64,000 bases of DNA from Microcystis aeruginosa Ma_SC_T_19800800_S464. GTDB lineage: Bacteria > Cyanobacteriota > Cyanobacteriia > Cyanobacteriales > Microcystaceae. The translations under genes and the position numbers were made by a program. The DNA lies in contig SFBL01000034.1 of assembly GCA_007095785.1 (NCBI GenBank), forward strand, positions 1-64,000, read 5' to 3'. This document shows, piece after piece, positions 16,572 to 25,940 of this stretch; within the stretch, counting starts at the first letter, position 1; each line of letters starts with the position of its first letter. The notes beneath the pieces were generated by a model that worked only from the letters and a program-made list of their open reading frames with translations, had not been told where the DNA came from and ran no database searches.

Positions 16572-17648
16572 CTAACCGTAAACTTTCCCATAATACTCTT
16601 GATATTCTTTGGATAACAAAGGTTGCCACCAATCCCGATGATCGAGATACCATTGAATGGTTTTTCTTAATCCCCCCTCTACCGTTTCTTGAGGTTGCCA
16701 ACCTAATTCCGTGCGAATTTTACTCGCATCAATAGCATACCGGCGATCATGGCCGGGGCGATCCTTAACAAAAGTAATTAAATTCCGAGCGGGTTTCACG
16801 GGTAAATCGGGAGCTAATTCATCCATTAACTCACATAACATCCTGACTAAATCGATATTTTTTACCTCGTTATTTCCGCCAATATTATAGGTTTCTCCCG
16901 CTTTTCCTTTGTGAATAACTGTATCTAAAGCTTGACAATGATCCCGCACATATAACCAGTCCCGAACATTTTGACCATCACCATAAACGGGTAAAGGTTT
17001 ACCCAAAAGAATATTAATACACATCAAAGGAATTAACTTTTCGGGAAAATGATAGGAACCATAATTATTAGAGCAATTAGTAATAATTGTCGGCATTCCG
17101 TAGGTATGAAAATAAGCTCTCGCTAGATGATCACTCCCCGCTTTTGAGGCAGAATAGGGACTATTAGGAGCATAGGGAGTAGTTTCGGTAAAAGCTGGAT
17201 CATCTACTCCTAAACTGCCATAAACCTCATCGGTGGAAACGTGCAGAAAACGATAGTTATCGGGTTGGTGATTACTTAACCAATGTTGCCGAAAACTTTC
17301 TAATAGAGTAAAAGTTCCCACCATATTAGTTTGTACAAAAGCTCCAGGACCAAGAATCGATCGATCCACATGGGATTCGGCGGCAAAATGGGCAACTGTA
17401 TCGATATTTTCACTGGTAAATAATTCATCAACTAAAGCTCGATCGCAGATATCCCCTTGCAGAAAACGGAAATTATTTCTATCTTTCAGTGTCGCTAAAT
17501 TATTCAAATTACCCGCGTAGGTAAGAGCATCGAGAACAATGACACGATCCTCAGGATAATTCTCGCACCAATGATGAACAAAATTCGAGCCGATAAATCC
17601 TGCTCCACCGGTAATTACTATGCTTCTAGCTTGATTTTCTGTTGCCAT
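16572..17648 (-). CDS. rfbB: dTDP-glucose 4,6-dehydratase
   Basis: Converts dTDP-glucose to dTDP-4-keto-6-deoxyglucose on the way to dTDP-rhamnose and other deoxysugars. The 358 residues start [15 protein letters not shown]; the start is preferred because a GAGGTGG site precedes it, while the longer frame from 17747 overlaps the neighbouring gene. Visible features: the GGAGFIGSN nucleotide motif, the STDEVYG segment with catalytic acid residues, and YSASKAG (YxxxK). No other rhamnose genes are adjacent. Confidence 0.93.
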   Translation of the reverse strand: MATENQARSIVITGGAGFIGSNFVHHWCENYPEDRVIVLDALTYAGNLNNLATLKDRNNFRFLQGDICDRALVDELFTSENIDTVAHFAAESHVDRSILGPGAFVQTNMVGTFTLLESFRQHWLSNHQPDNYRFLHVSTDEVYGSLGVDDPAFTETTPYAPNSPYSASKAGSDHLARAYFHTYGMPTIITNCSNNYGSYHFPEKLIPLMCINILLGKPLPVYGDGQNVRDWLYVRDHCQALDTVIHKGKAGETYNIGGNNEVKNIDLVRMLCELMDELAPDLPVKPARNLITFVKDRPGHDRRYAIDASKIRTELGWQPQETVEGGLRKTIQWYLDHRDWWQPLLSKEYQEYYGKVYG

Positions 17649-17694
17649 GGCCACCTCTAGCAAAAGTTTGCTACTTATTTTAGGCCTTTTTGCT

Positions 17695-18621
17695 TCACAC
17701 TTCTTCATCAAAAGTGATCCGATCAGAGTGATAATCTGGCGGTTCAACGTGAATTAAAATTCTCACAGGGCTAAATTGTTGGCTTAATCTTGCTTCCACC
17801 GCTTCCGTGATTGCGTGAGCAGTTTCCACATCTTGAGCGGAGACAATTAGGTGCATTTCTATAAATACCTGTCTTCCCACCACTCCCCGAGACGCGATCG
17901 CATGACAATTAAGCACCCCCGGCACCTCCAGGACAATTTGATGAATCACTTCAGGAGCGATCGCCATTTCATCCACTAACAAAGGTAAATTCTCCATCAG
18001 GACTTTCCAACCACTGCTAAACACCAAAAAAGCGACGGGAAAGGACAAAATCGCATCTAACCATTGTAATTGGGGAATATTAGCCGTATTACCCACCCAA
18101 ACCCCCACTAAACCCAATAAAACCGTAATTGTCACCCACACATCACTCATGGTATGACGAGCATCGGCAATCAAAATCGCACTACCGACACGCTGCCCCA
18201 CCGATCTTTCATAATAAGTAACAAAAATATTCACCCCTAGAACGATAATTAATAGCCATAATTCGGGACCTGCAATCTCGATCGGTTTTCCTCCTTTGAT
18301 AATACGCATGATCGCCCCTTGCAAGATTTCAAAACAGGCAATCCCCAAAAAGGCGGCGATCGCTAAAGCTCCGATCGCTTCGTATTTCAGATGTCCGTAG
18401 GGATGATCTCGATCGGGATAGGGAGAGGAAAACCGCATCGCTACCAATCCCAAGACATTATTAGCACTATCGGTGACACTATGGAGAGCATCCGCTTGCA
18501 GACTCAAAGAACTAATTCTCAAACCCACCCCCGCTTTGATCGCCATAACCAACATATTCAGCAGCAGGGTGATCCAGAGAACTTTTTGGACAGTAGCCCG
18601 ATTATCTTTTAAAACAGCCAC
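17695..18621 (-). CDS. Cation diffusion facilitator family transporter
   Basis: The 308-residue inner-membrane proton-coupled exporter of divalent metals has six predicted membrane segments. The metal-site motif HSVTDSANN lies in segment 2, and [12 protein letters not shown] in segment 5 (HxxxD type). The HPYGHLKYE loop and a cytoplasmic C-terminal domain (about 215-308) are typical. The metal specificity (Zn, Fe, Mn) cannot be read. It lies 46 bp upstream of rfbB in the same direction; no functional link is evident. Confidence 0.9.
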   Translation of the reverse strand: MAVLKDNRATVQKVLWITLLLNMLVMAIKAGVGLRISSLSLQADALHSVTDSANNVLGLVAMRFSSPYPDRDHPYGHLKYEAIGALAIAAFLGIACFEILQGAIMRIIKGGKPIEIAGPELWLLIIVLGVNIFVTYYERSVGQRVGSAILIADARHTMSDVWVTITVLLGLVGVWVGNTANIPQLQWLDAILSFPVAFLVFSSGWKVLMENLPLLVDEMAIAPEVIHQIVLEVPGVLNCHAIASRGVVGRQVFIEMHLIVSAQDVETAHAITEAVEARLSQQFSPVRILIHVEPPDYHSDRITFDEEV

Positions 18622-18625
18622 AGGA

Positions 18626-18695
18626 TTATCAGTTATCAGTTATCAGTTATCAGTTATCAGTTATCAGTTATCAGTTATCAGTTATCAGTTATCAG
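18626..18695. repeat. Ten perfect tandem copies of TTATCAG
   Basis: An uninterrupted 70-bp array of the 7-mer TTATCAG lies between the CDF transporter start and purQ. It is the longest perfect heptamer array in the window. A perfect 7-bp period is likely to be slippage-prone. Confidence 0.97.
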
Positions 18696-18747
18696 TTATT
18701 TCCTATCTCGGAGTCTCGGAGTCTCCTATCTCCTAATATTTCAGTTA

Positions 18748-19431
18748 TCAACAATTGATCAACTCCTGAAATAATAGACTACCATCGGTCAAATTGAGCA
18801 TTCGATCGGCAGCCCGTTCGGGATGAGGCATCATTCCTAGCACATTTCCTGCTTTATTGGTAATTCCTGCAATATTATTTAACGATCCGTTGGGATTCCC
18901 TGACTCATTTACCTCTCCTGTGGAACTACAGTAACGAAAGAGAATTTGTCGGTTATCCTCTAGAGATTTTAACGTATCTTCTGCGGCATAATAACGCCCT
19001 TCCCCGTGAGCAATGGGCAAATTAAGCACCTGTTGCGGTTGATAACCCCGCGTCCAGACAGATTGATTATTTTCCACTTTTACCGGCACTCGATCGCAGA
19101 TAAAATGTAAATCGCGATTACGAATTAACGCACCGGGTAGCAGCCCGATTTCCGTTAATACCTGAAAACCGTTACAGATGCCTAAAACTAATTTACCTTT
19201 TTCGGCTTCTTCTCGGACAGTTTTCATCGCCGGCGAAAATCTAGCGATCGCACCACAGCGCAAATAATCGCCGTAACTAAATCCCCCCGGTACCACAATC
19301 ACATCCACATCCCCTAAATCCGTCTCTTGATGCCAAATATAGCGGGTGGGTTGCTGAAAAATCCCCTCTGTCACCGTTGCCACATCTCGATCGCAATTCG
19401 ATCCGGGGAAAACAATAATCCCAAACTTCAT
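18748..19431 (-). CDS. purQ: Phosphoribosylformylglycinamidine synthase, glutaminase subunit
   Basis: Supplies ammonia from glutamine for step 4 of purine synthesis. The 227-residue class I glutamine amidotransferase has the nucleophile Cys in GICNGFQVL and the His/Glu partner in MMPHPERAAD. The start MKFGIIVFPGSNCDRD is the standard PurQ N-terminus. purS lies upstream in the same direction, separated by 169 bp of heptamer repeats, so the PurS-PurQ unit is kept. PurL is not in this window. Confidence 0.95.
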   Translation of the reverse strand: MKFGIIVFPGSNCDRDVATVTEGIFQQPTRYIWHQETDLGDVDVIVVPGGFSYGDYLRCGAIARFSPAMKTVREEAEKGKLVLGICNGFQVLTEIGLLPGALIRNRDLHFICDRVPVKVENNQSVWTRGYQPQQVLNLPIAHGEGRYYAAEDTLKSLEDNRQILFRYCSSTGEVNESGNPNGSLNNIAGITNKAGNVLGMMPHPERAADRMLNLTDGSLLFQELINC

Positions 19432-19481
19432 AATTTTTAACTTGGTTAATTCATTGTGCAGAAAGCTCTCATCAGATGGGT

Positions 19482-19622
19482 TTTGGTTGTTGGTTGTTGG
19501 GTGTTGGGTGTTGGGTGTTGGGGAAACAAAATTGTCTTTTATCCCTATCCCCTATCCCCTATCCCCCATCCCCTAATCCCCATCCCCTATCCCCCATCCC
19601 CTAATCCCTATCCCCTATCTCC
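19482..19622. repeat. Heptamer repeats TTGGGTG and ATCCCCT filling the purS-purQ gap
   Basis: Two related tracts are present: gttgggtgttgggtg units at about 19482-19520, and ATCCCCT/ATCCCCC/AATCCCT units at about 19537-19622. The second runs into the last codons and the stop of purS. These heptamers are unlike the TTATCAG class, though period and placement are the same. Confidence 0.8.
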
Positions 19623-19876
19623 TGACAATGCAAATCAAAGCGATAATTTTCAATCACAGGATTAGCCAGTAGTTGATCGCACATTTGATCCAATTGTTCG
19701 CGAGCGCTGGTTTCGTCCGCTGCTGTCACGGTAAGCTCAATATACTTACCAATTCGCACCCCGGCTACAGTATCATAACCTAATTGCTTTAGTCCCGACT
19801 CTACCGCCGTACCCGCCGGATCGAGAACCGAAGGGCGCAGGGTAACATAAATAAAGCACTGATAATTTTTTGGCAT
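19601..19876 (-). CDS. purS: Phosphoribosylformylglycinamidine synthase subunit PurS
   Basis: The 91-residue small subunit joins PurL and PurQ and channels ammonia. The start MPKNYQCFIYVTLRPSVLDPAG gives the PurS beginning; an ATG at 19957 lies inside the divergent zur gene and is rejected. The body ends with NPVIENYRFDLHCQE. The final residues IGDRD and the stop are encoded by the ATCCCCT heptamer tract, so the native 3' end appears overwritten. Only 31 bp separate this start from the preferred zur start. Confidence 0.92.
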   Translation of the reverse strand: MPKNYQCFIYVTLRPSVLDPAGTAVESGLKQLGYDTVAGVRIGKYIELTVTAADETSAREQLDQMCDQLLANPVIENYRFDLHCQEIGDRD

Positions 19877-19907
19877 AGAATTAATTTTGATCGCTGACCT
19901 TTTTGAT

Positions 19908-20291
19908 ATGAAACCCCAACGCACCCGATCGCAAGAGCGCATTATCCACTTACTCAAAACCTTAAATCGGGCAGTATCCGCTCAGGAATTGTTTGTGGAA
20001 CTCCGTCAGCGTGACCAAAATATGGGGTTAGCCACTGTTTACCGCGCCCTAGAATCTCTAAAATTACAGGGTGCAGTGCAGGTGAGAACCCTAGCCACAG
20101 GGGAATCCCTCTACAGTTCCGTTCAGCAGGATCAACACCATCTTACCTGTATTCATTGCGGTCGGTCTATCGTCTTTAATGAGTGTCCCGTTCACGAATT
20201 GGCAGAAAAACTCGAAAAATCCCACCAATTCAAGGTTTATTACCATACTCTCGAATTTTTTGGACTTTGCGATCTCTGTCAACCCGGTTAA
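19908..20291 (+). CDS. zur: Fur-family zinc uptake regulator
   Basis: The 127-residue metalloregulator represses zinc import genes when zinc is sufficient. Start MKPQRTRSQERII is preferred; an in-frame ATG at 19887 adds 7 residues. The winged-helix domain includes MGLATVYRALESLK. The structural zinc site is formed by CIHCG near 89 and CDLCQ at the end, with HHLTC. The ECPVHELAEKL and HTLEFFGLC segments match cyanobacterial Zur rather than Fur or PerR. No Zur box was identified in the very short divergent gap with purS. Confidence 0.82.
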   Translation: MKPQRTRSQERIIHLLKTLNRAVSAQELFVELRQRDQNMGLATVYRALESLKLQGAVQVRTLATGESLYSSVQQDQHHLTCIHCGRSIVFNECPVHELAEKLEKSHQFKVYYHTLEFFGLCDLCQPG

Positions 20292-20379
20292 GTGTGGGAT
20301 GTACTACATTGAAACCACCGATCAGGAAAATTTTAGTACAAATGCTCGGACTGGCAACTTCAGTGCCGTCCTACAGAGA

Positions 20380-21330
20380 TTAAACTGTTGTCTGCCCTTG
20401 GGCTGTTTTCAGGGGGATTAACTCCGGTTGACTGTAGTGATGATGACTGTTGAGGGGCGATAACAAGGGGAAAAAGGGCTGATGTAAGCTAATTAATTGG
20501 GCCAGGGTTTTCTTGAGATGGGTACGGGGAACAATCGCATCGACAAACCCGTGTTTTAACAAGTATTCCGATGTTTGGAAACCTTCTGGCAATTTCTCCC
20601 GCAAAGTCTGTTCAATTACCCGCTTCCCCGCAAAACCGATAGTAGCCTTCGGTTCGGCGATAATAATATCTCCCAACATGGCAAAACTGGCCGTGACTCC
20701 CCCCGTGGTGGGATTAGTCAAGACGGGAATATAAAGTAACTTTGCTTCCCGATGCCGGTTAAGAGCGCCAGAAATCTTAGCCATCTGCATTAAACTTAAC
20801 ATTCCCTCCTGCATTCTCGCCCCACCGGAAGCACAGATAATCACCAGGGGTAAACTTTCATCGGTAGCGCGTTCCGTCAAACGACAGAGTTTTTCTCCCA
20901 CCACCGATCCCATGCTACCCCCCATAAAACGGAAGTCCATCACCCCTAAAGCTAAGGGTAAACCATCGATTGTCCCCGTTCCCGTCTGGACAGCATCCGT
21001 CAGACCAGTTTTTTCTTGGGTTTCTCGGATGCGATCGCTATAACTTTTTCGATCGCGAAATTTGAGGGGATCCGTCGGTCGAATCTGTTCATCGAGGCAA
21101 TTCCAAGTATTAGCATCCACTAACTGGCGAATTCTTTCTTCACTTTCCACCCGATTATGATGACCGCAATCGAGACACACCAGTTGATTAGCTAATAAAT
21201 CCTTAGTGTAGGCCAAAACGCCGCAATTTGGACATTTTGTCCATAAACCATCGGCTATTTCTCGTTCCTGTTGTTGTTGAACCTTGGGTTCTGTTTTTTG
21301 GCGATTTGCAAACCAATCAAATAGAGACAT
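20380..21330 (-). CDS. accD: Acetyl-CoA carboxylase, carboxyltransferase beta subunit
   Basis: The 316-residue subunit transfers the carboxyl group from biotin to acetyl-CoA to make malonyl-CoA for fatty acid synthesis; it acts with AccA. An N-terminal zinc ribbon is visible: CPNCG near 34 and CLDCG near 53. The crotonase-type core includes [11 protein letters not shown] and [12 protein letters not shown]. The C-terminal tail after about 285 ([13 protein letters not shown]) is probably species-specific. The accB 3' end is at the far right of this window, about 42 kb away; the acc genes are not clustered. Confidence 0.95.
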   Translation of the reverse strand: MSLFDWFANRQKTEPKVQQQQEREIADGLWTKCPNCGVLAYTKDLLANQLVCLDCGHHNRVESEERIRQLVDANTWNCLDEQIRPTDPLKFRDRKSYSDRIRETQEKTGLTDAVQTGTGTIDGLPLALGVMDFRFMGGSMGSVVGEKLCRLTERATDESLPLVIICASGGARMQEGMLSLMQMAKISGALNRHREAKLLYIPVLTNPTTGGVTASFAMLGDIIIAEPKATIGFAGKRVIEQTLREKLPEGFQTSEYLLKHGFVDAIVPRTHLKKTLAQLISLHQPFFPLLSPLNSHHHYSQPELIPLKTAQGQTTV

Positions 21331-21349
21331 AGTTTAAAATAAAGACAAT

Positions 21350-21517
21350 TTATCGACTTTCCTCTAGAGGACTTAATAACAAAAGTGCTGTCCAGCGATC
21401 TTGGGGACGGACTTGTAAGGCAGCCTGATAGGCTTGGCCACAATAAATACCAGGGCCTATAGCGATAACGCGACTGGGGATGTCGTGAGCTTTGAGCATT
21501 TCCTGTAGCCAATCGGC
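21350..21517 (-). pseudogene. 3' remnant of an unidentified gene upstream of accD
   Basis: Reading the minus strand, 55 codons are open, including RVIAIGPGIYCGQAYQAAL and ending RWTALLLLSPLEESR before a stop. A TAA at 21518-21520 cuts the frame upstream and there is no plausible start. The residue composition looks like a genuine protein end. The family was not recognised. The next 80 bp hold nothing recognisable. Confidence 0.5.
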
Positions 21518-21600
21518 TTACCCTAGACTCGGGGTTGTTCTAATGGTGATCCAAGACACGGAAGACTATTGTATCAAGATTTAATTACAGGATAACTTTT

Positions 21601-22410
21601 TTACAACAAAGGGAAAAAAATGGTTTGATAGGCTGAGATGATCTTATCACTCCAAAAGACACTCATCAGAGCGCCGAGGGCAAGAAATGGCCCAAAGGGT
21701 ATAGCTTGTTTTTTCCCCATTTTACCAAGAAAAATGCCCATAACACCGATCGATGCCCCAATAGCGCAGGCCAGAAAAGCGGTGACTAATAATGCTTGCC
21801 ATCCTAACCAAGCACCGATCATGGCCGCTAATTTCGCATCTCCTCCCCCCATGGCCTGTTGTCCGAGGGCAAAACTCCCCCCCCACTGGATCAGATCAAA
21901 TAACCAGACTCCTAAAACCGCACTAGCGATCGCTGAAAAGAGATAGATAACACTTTGATTATTTTGCCAACCTAAAAGAGTTTGAAAAACTATCCCTAAA
22001 ACCAATCCCGATTGGGTGAGGGAGTTAGGAAGCGTCATCGTGTCAAAATCAATCAAAGCTAAAGCTAATAACCAACTGAGGAGAATCCAATAGCCGAGGG
22101 TCTGCCAAGAAAAGCTAAAATCTCCTAAAACCAGACAAAATAATAAACCGGTTAAAGTTTCGATCGCTGGATAACGGACAGAAATCGGGGTTTTACACCA
22201 GCGACAGCGACCCCCTAGCCATAACCAGCCTAAAACGGGTATATTCTCGCTTTTACCTAACCTATGGTGACATTTCGGACAGTGGGAAGGGGGATAAACT
22301 AGAGATATCCCCTGGGGTAATCTATAGATGACCACGTTCAAAAAACTGCCCACCGAGGCACCAAAAGCGAAAACAAAGGCAAAAGTAACTAGATGAAAGA
22401 GGGTTTCCAT
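21601..22410 (-). CDS. pilD: Prepilin peptidase (A24 aspartyl protease)
   Basis: The 269-residue polytopic membrane enzyme cleaves and N-methylates type IV prepilins and competence pseudopilins. It has the N-terminal methylase domain with two zinc-binding pairs (CPKC near 44 and CRWC near 69). Catalytic aspartates are in ALIDFDTMTLPN and GGGDAKLAAM. Seven to eight membrane segments are predicted. With ComEC elsewhere in this window, this fits a naturally transformable, piliated cyanobacterium. Confidence 0.93.
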   Translation of the reverse strand: METLFHLVTFAFVFAFGASVGSFLNVVIYRLPQGISLVYPPSHCPKCHHRLGKSENIPVLGWLWLGGRCRWCKTPISVRYPAIETLTGLLFCLVLGDFSFSWQTLGYWILLSWLLALALIDFDTMTLPNSLTQSGLVLGIVFQTLLGWQNNQSVIYLFSAIASAVLGVWLFDLIQWGGSFALGQQAMGGGDAKLAAMIGAWLGWQALLVTAFLACAIGASIGVMGIFLGKMGKKQAIPFGPFLALGALMSVFWSDKIISAYQTIFFPLL

Positions 22411-22457
22411 AGATTCAAGGCTGAAATCCGATCACTTCCCTAGAATACCCGGTTATA

Positions 22458-22513
22458 GCAGTTATCTTAATGGCGAGATAGGAAGTTTTCCTTTTGGGGA
22501 GTCAGTCCTCGAT
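22458..22513. repeat. Dispersed intergenic repeat (GCAGTTATCTTAATGG family)
   Basis: gcagttatcttaatggcgag is followed by a T-rich stretch and gggagtcagtcctcg. It is related to 40361-40419 and, in reverse, to 6047-6097. It lies in the gap between pilD and the NADAR gene, with no coding potential. Confidence 0.6.
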
Positions 22514-22658
22514 ACCAAATTAAGTTACACTTCATCTATTACTGGTCAAGAATGGAGTGGCCGACCTCCCCTCCCATTCAGATTTCAACTCCAATCTAAA
22601 AATCGATAAAAAAGCAAAACTTTCTATTCTACCATAAAAAAATTAGGCAACAGGTCTC

Positions 22659-23387
22659 ATGAGTTCAAACAAGTATCATCCATGTCCGATTTGTTGTAAA
22701 TCGGTTCCTCATTGGGAACAATATCCTCGCGCAGTTTGTGAAGTCTGCTATGACAAAGCTTGTGATGCTTACGGACAAAAACTGAGTTTCTATAATATTT
22801 CGATAGGTGGCGGATTCAAGGCGGTTTTCTCTGAGACTCAAGAGGAATATCAAAGCCATATATGCTATATCGAGGGCATAGAATGTTGGGCTGATGAAGC
22901 TAGATTTGGTGGCATTGTGATCGAAGCTCTGAGTGAGCCGATCAAGTTTTATCACCTTAACAAGCCTTACGGTTGTTTCTCGAATTTCGCACCATACCCA
23001 ATCTATCTAAAAGATAGAATATGGCCGACCTCAGAACATTACTTTCAGGCTCAGAAGTTTGTTAATACTCCTCATGAAGAAGAAATTCGACGAGCCAAAA
23101 CAGCACGAGAGGCGGCCGAGATGGGACGGGATCGTCGCAGACCACTGCGTCGAGATTGGGAAATCATCAAAGATGATGTGATGCGAGAGGCTCTATATGC
23201 CAAATTTACACAACATCCTGACTTGACTGAAAAGATACTTTCAACAGGTGATCTAAAGCTGATTGAGCAGACAAAAAATGATAGATACTGGGGTGATGGT
23301 GGAGATGGAACTGGATTGAATAGGCTGGGTCAGCTATTGATGGAAACCCGTGAACGAATACGTTACGATTTTTCCAGCGGCCAGTAG
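22659..23387 (+). CDS. NADAR-domain protein with N-terminal zinc-ribbon-like region
   Basis: 242 residues. The C-terminal 150 are a NADAR (YbiA/DUF1768) domain: FYHLNKPYGCFSNFAPYPI, then WPTSEHYFQAQKF, AREAAEMGRD and RYWGDGGDGTGLNRLG. NADAR proteins are N-glycosidases acting on ADP-ribosylated or riboflavin-pathway compounds, and some take part in anti-phage NAD metabolism. The N-terminal 90 residues carry CPICC and CEVCYDKACDAYG cysteine pairs that look like a zinc ribbon, then a beta-rich segment. This extension is not part of the standard YbiA domain. The gene has no operon partners. Confidence 0.8.
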   Translation: MSSNKYHPCPICCKSVPHWEQYPRAVCEVCYDKACDAYGQKLSFYNISIGGGFKAVFSETQEEYQSHICYIEGIECWADEARFGGIVIEALSEPIKFYHLNKPYGCFSNFAPYPIYLKDRIWPTSEHYFQAQKFVNTPHEEEIRRAKTAREAAEMGRDRRRPLRRDWEIIKDDVMREALYAKFTQHPDLTEKILSTGDLKLIEQTKNDRYWGDGGDGTGLNRLGQLLMETRERIRYDFSSGQ

Positions 23388-23620
23388 ATGTTTCACTGGC
23401 GATCTAACCAACGCCTGCACGGGGAAAAGATGCCACTATCTCCCCTCTTAAGCATCCAGTAATCATACTTCAGGCTCATTCCTAAAGGTGAATTTTCTTC
23501 TGGGCTTTTTTAGTGGATAATTAGCGGGGATAACCCTACATAATGGGGAGTAAAACCCCACTATCAGCCCCAAGGGGAACCTGACAAAATTAAATTATCT
23601 CAGTCAACGAGGACAAATTA

Positions 23621-23923
23621 ATGAAACCGATTGTTGAATCTTTTTACAACTGGTACAGCAGCAAAATCACCCACCCTCAATATCGTTGGATTATCATTCT
23701 GGGAACTATGGTCTATCTTTTTAGTCCCCTCGATATTTCTCCTGACGTTTTCCCGATTATTGGTTGGATTGATGATGGGATTGTCCTCACCCTTTTAACC
23801 ACGGAATTATCGCGATTAGTTCTTGATTATCGCACTCGCCGTCCCGGGAGAGTAAATAATCAAACTGAAGTTTCTTCCCCAACCAATACCGTTGATACCG
23901 ATGCCGTAGAAGTCAAAAGTTAG
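23621..23923 (+). CDS. YkvA-family (DUF1232) small membrane protein
   Basis: The 100-residue protein has two short hydrophobic helices and the DUF1232 signature SPLDISPDVFPIIGWIDDGIVL. It starts MKPIVESFYNWYSSK, with GAGG 10 bp upstream. The C-terminal 30 residues are polar and low in complexity. Function is unknown for the family. The preceding gap (23388-23620) contains a GGGG/CCCC hairpin near 23541-23575 but no gene. Confidence 0.8.
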   Translation: MKPIVESFYNWYSSKITHPQYRWIIILGTMVYLFSPLDISPDVFPIIGWIDDGIVLTLLTTELSRLVLDYRTRRPGRVNNQTEVSSPTNTVDTDAVEVKS

Positions 23924-24027
23924 AATTCAGAAGTCTAAATTATGACTTCTGAATTCAGGAGATTGCTGTTATTTATTCTCCCCCCGCAACGCCCACGAAT
24001 TGGTCTCCTCACACCCCACAGCCCATC

Positions 24028-24152
24028 GGGAGCATCTCACCTTTGTAACCCCTAAATCAGGTTTTTATGTCAAGCTATTTTGAAAGCATTGCTAGAAACC
24101 AGTTTTATGGATAAGTATAATTACTCACTTGCATAAATGAGATGCTCTCCCC
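24028..24152. mobile_element. Short inverted-repeat (MITE-like) element, related to 3509-3753
   Basis: The left end is GGGAGCATCTCACCTTTG and the right end, reverse-complemented, is GGGAGAGCATCTCATTTATG. Both are related to the GGGTGCATCTCATATTTG ends at 3.5-3.75 kb. The 125-bp interior has no ORF. The right end lies about 15 bp from the lamin-tail gene stop. Confidence 0.45.
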
Positions 24153-24167
24153 TCGCCCCGCGTTCGG

Positions 24168-25727
24168 TCAGCTTTTTTTAGTTCGAGCAATGCCATACGC
24201 CAGTGTGGAAATTTTCTTACCCATCGCATCATACAGGTTCAATTCATCGCCAGCGTCATTCCAAATAGCCGTTTTACTGGCAAAAGAAAAACCACCAGTT
24301 TCAGAATGTACTTCGTTGGTATAAACCCGAAAAGTCTTGCCAGACGCTAAAACAGTATTTGCTGGGAAAGTAAATTGCTGCCTGGCACTGCCGACCGAAG
24401 TGATTTTCCAACCTGAAATATTGACGGGATGATTGCCGCGATTGCTAAGCTCAACATATTCGTCAGATTGTGTTTTCTTAACCAGTCCTTTATAAACCAA
24501 GTTAGACATAAACACGTCATCCTCTGCGGTGATGCTAAACTCTTCTGTTTCGATGGTCTTCGGTTTAGGTGGCTCAGAAGTTGCTGGCGAAGGCGTAGGT
24601 TCAGACCGTGCTGGTGCATTTGGCTTAATATAGTCTGCGGTTGCAATCAGCCCTTGATTACTACCAGTCATTACAATGTTGGCAGTGGCATTTGTTAATA
24701 AACTGATTGAATTGCCGTTGTTTTGATAAAGGGTTTTCACATTGCTAAACAATGGATGGCTTGGGCTGGTAACCGCTAGGCTACCACTGATGTTGTTATA
24801 AACGCCGTCAAATTTCAAACCAAAAGCTGTCAAAAACGTATTCCATTGACCCGCCTCTGCTTGGCTGCCACCATGCCCTGTGCCTGCGCAAAGATAGACT
24901 TTACCGCCGTTTTTGACATAATCAATTAATACTTGATTATCAACTGGGTCGCCACCTACAAAAATGGCATCATATTGAGCCAATGCTACCGCATTAATGG
25001 CAATGTTCATGCCTTTTGTCCAAGTATGCCCAGCACCAGTCATGGTACGCTCAAGCGTTGCGCCGACCAATCCAAAGTTATTGGACAAAACATGAAATTT
25101 TCCCTGTGTCGTTCCTACAAAATATGTGGCAACATTCAACGCAAAAGTCGCGGTATCAGATACCGATTGAAAACCAGCATCGCTTAAAGCCCACTCGTCA
25201 TTATGAACAATAATTCGACCATTGGCTGGTTTTTCGATTGGTACAAACACTGGGGCATCATCTATGCCATGCACTTTTAAAGAATAGACGCGGTTACTTG
25301 AACCAGAAAATGCGGTTTCCGCCGCACCAGTACTGGTGAATAACACGCTACCAGATAAATTGCCTAAATCCCAAGCTTCTTGTTCGGTTTTACGGTTAAA
25401 ACTGACGCTTCCTGTTTGTGGATAGTAAACACCAGCAAAATCATTTGGTTGTACAGCAATAGCTGTTGTTAATGCAAATTGATTTAAGCCAAGCGCTGGT
25501 GTTTTTAAATCACTTTTACCAACCACAGACCAAGCGTTTGCGGTTTTTCTATAAATGACTAATTGGACAGGAGTTACTTTGTCTGCCCATATTTCCCAAG
25601 AGTTGAGTACACCTTTGCCACTTATAGGGACGTTGAGATCAACTAAGTAAAAATTAGAGCGAGAGTCACTGACCCCACGAGTTTTTAATTCGTTGCCGCC
25701 CGTAATGGTTGATTTTGATTTTGTCAT
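24168..25727 (-). CDS. Large surface-type protein with C-terminal lamin-tail domain
   Basis: 519 residues starting MTKSKSTITGGNE; the ATG at 25742 overlaps the GGAGAA ribosome site, so 25727 is preferred. Three parts are visible. A beta-rich N-terminal domain (about 15-155) is followed by a central alpha/beta region (about 160-360) with repeated hydrophobic strands and QYDAIFVGGDPVDNQ and GGKVYLCAGTGHGG, resembling a class I amidotransferase/ThuA-type fold. A Pro/Thr/Ser linker precedes the LTD domain (about 415-519) with DEYVELSNRGNHPVNISGW. No signal peptide is visible. Base usage looks different from neighbours, so horizontal origin is possible. Function unknown. Confidence 0.7.
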   Translation of the reverse strand: MTKSKSTITGGNELKTRGVSDSRSNFYLVDLNVPISGKGVLNSWEIWADKVTPVQLVIYRKTANAWSVVGKSDLKTPALGLNQFALTTAIAVQPNDFAGVYYPQTGSVSFNRKTEQEAWDLGNLSGSVLFTSTGAAETAFSGSSNRVYSLKVHGIDDAPVFVPIEKPANGRIIVHNDEWALSDAGFQSVSDTATFALNVATYFVGTTQGKFHVLSNNFGLVGATLERTMTGAGHTWTKGMNIAINAVALAQYDAIFVGGDPVDNQVLIDYVKNGGKVYLCAGTGHGGSQAEAGQWNTFLTAFGLKFDGVYNNISGSLAVTSPSHPLFSNVKTLYQNNGNSISLLTNATANIVMTGSNQGLIATADYIKPNAPARSEPTPSPATSEPPKPKTIETEEFSITAEDDVFMSNLVYKGLVKKTQSDEYVELSNRGNHPVNISGWKITSVGSARQQFTFPANTVLASGKTFRVYTNEVHSETGGFSFASKTAIWNDAGDELNLYDAMGKKISTLAYGIARTKKS

Positions 25728-25940
25728 AATAATTTTCTCCAATGACTAACTGCATAATATACGGAAAAGTGGCTCTTCGGTAATTTTTATCCTACATTCC
25801 GCACCTAGTCATTGAAATCAACATTTGCTCTAGCCCTTGTATAGTAAGACTTTTAGCGATTACTAAGAATTATGAAGTGTCACACTCTAGTCAGCGATCG
25901 CTGGTTTAATGAGAGTTTATCTAGCATCTAGCCCATCTCC

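Noticed and set aside
18626-18695. CRISPR array
   Set aside because: The repeats are contiguous 7-mers without spacers; no cas genes are in the window.
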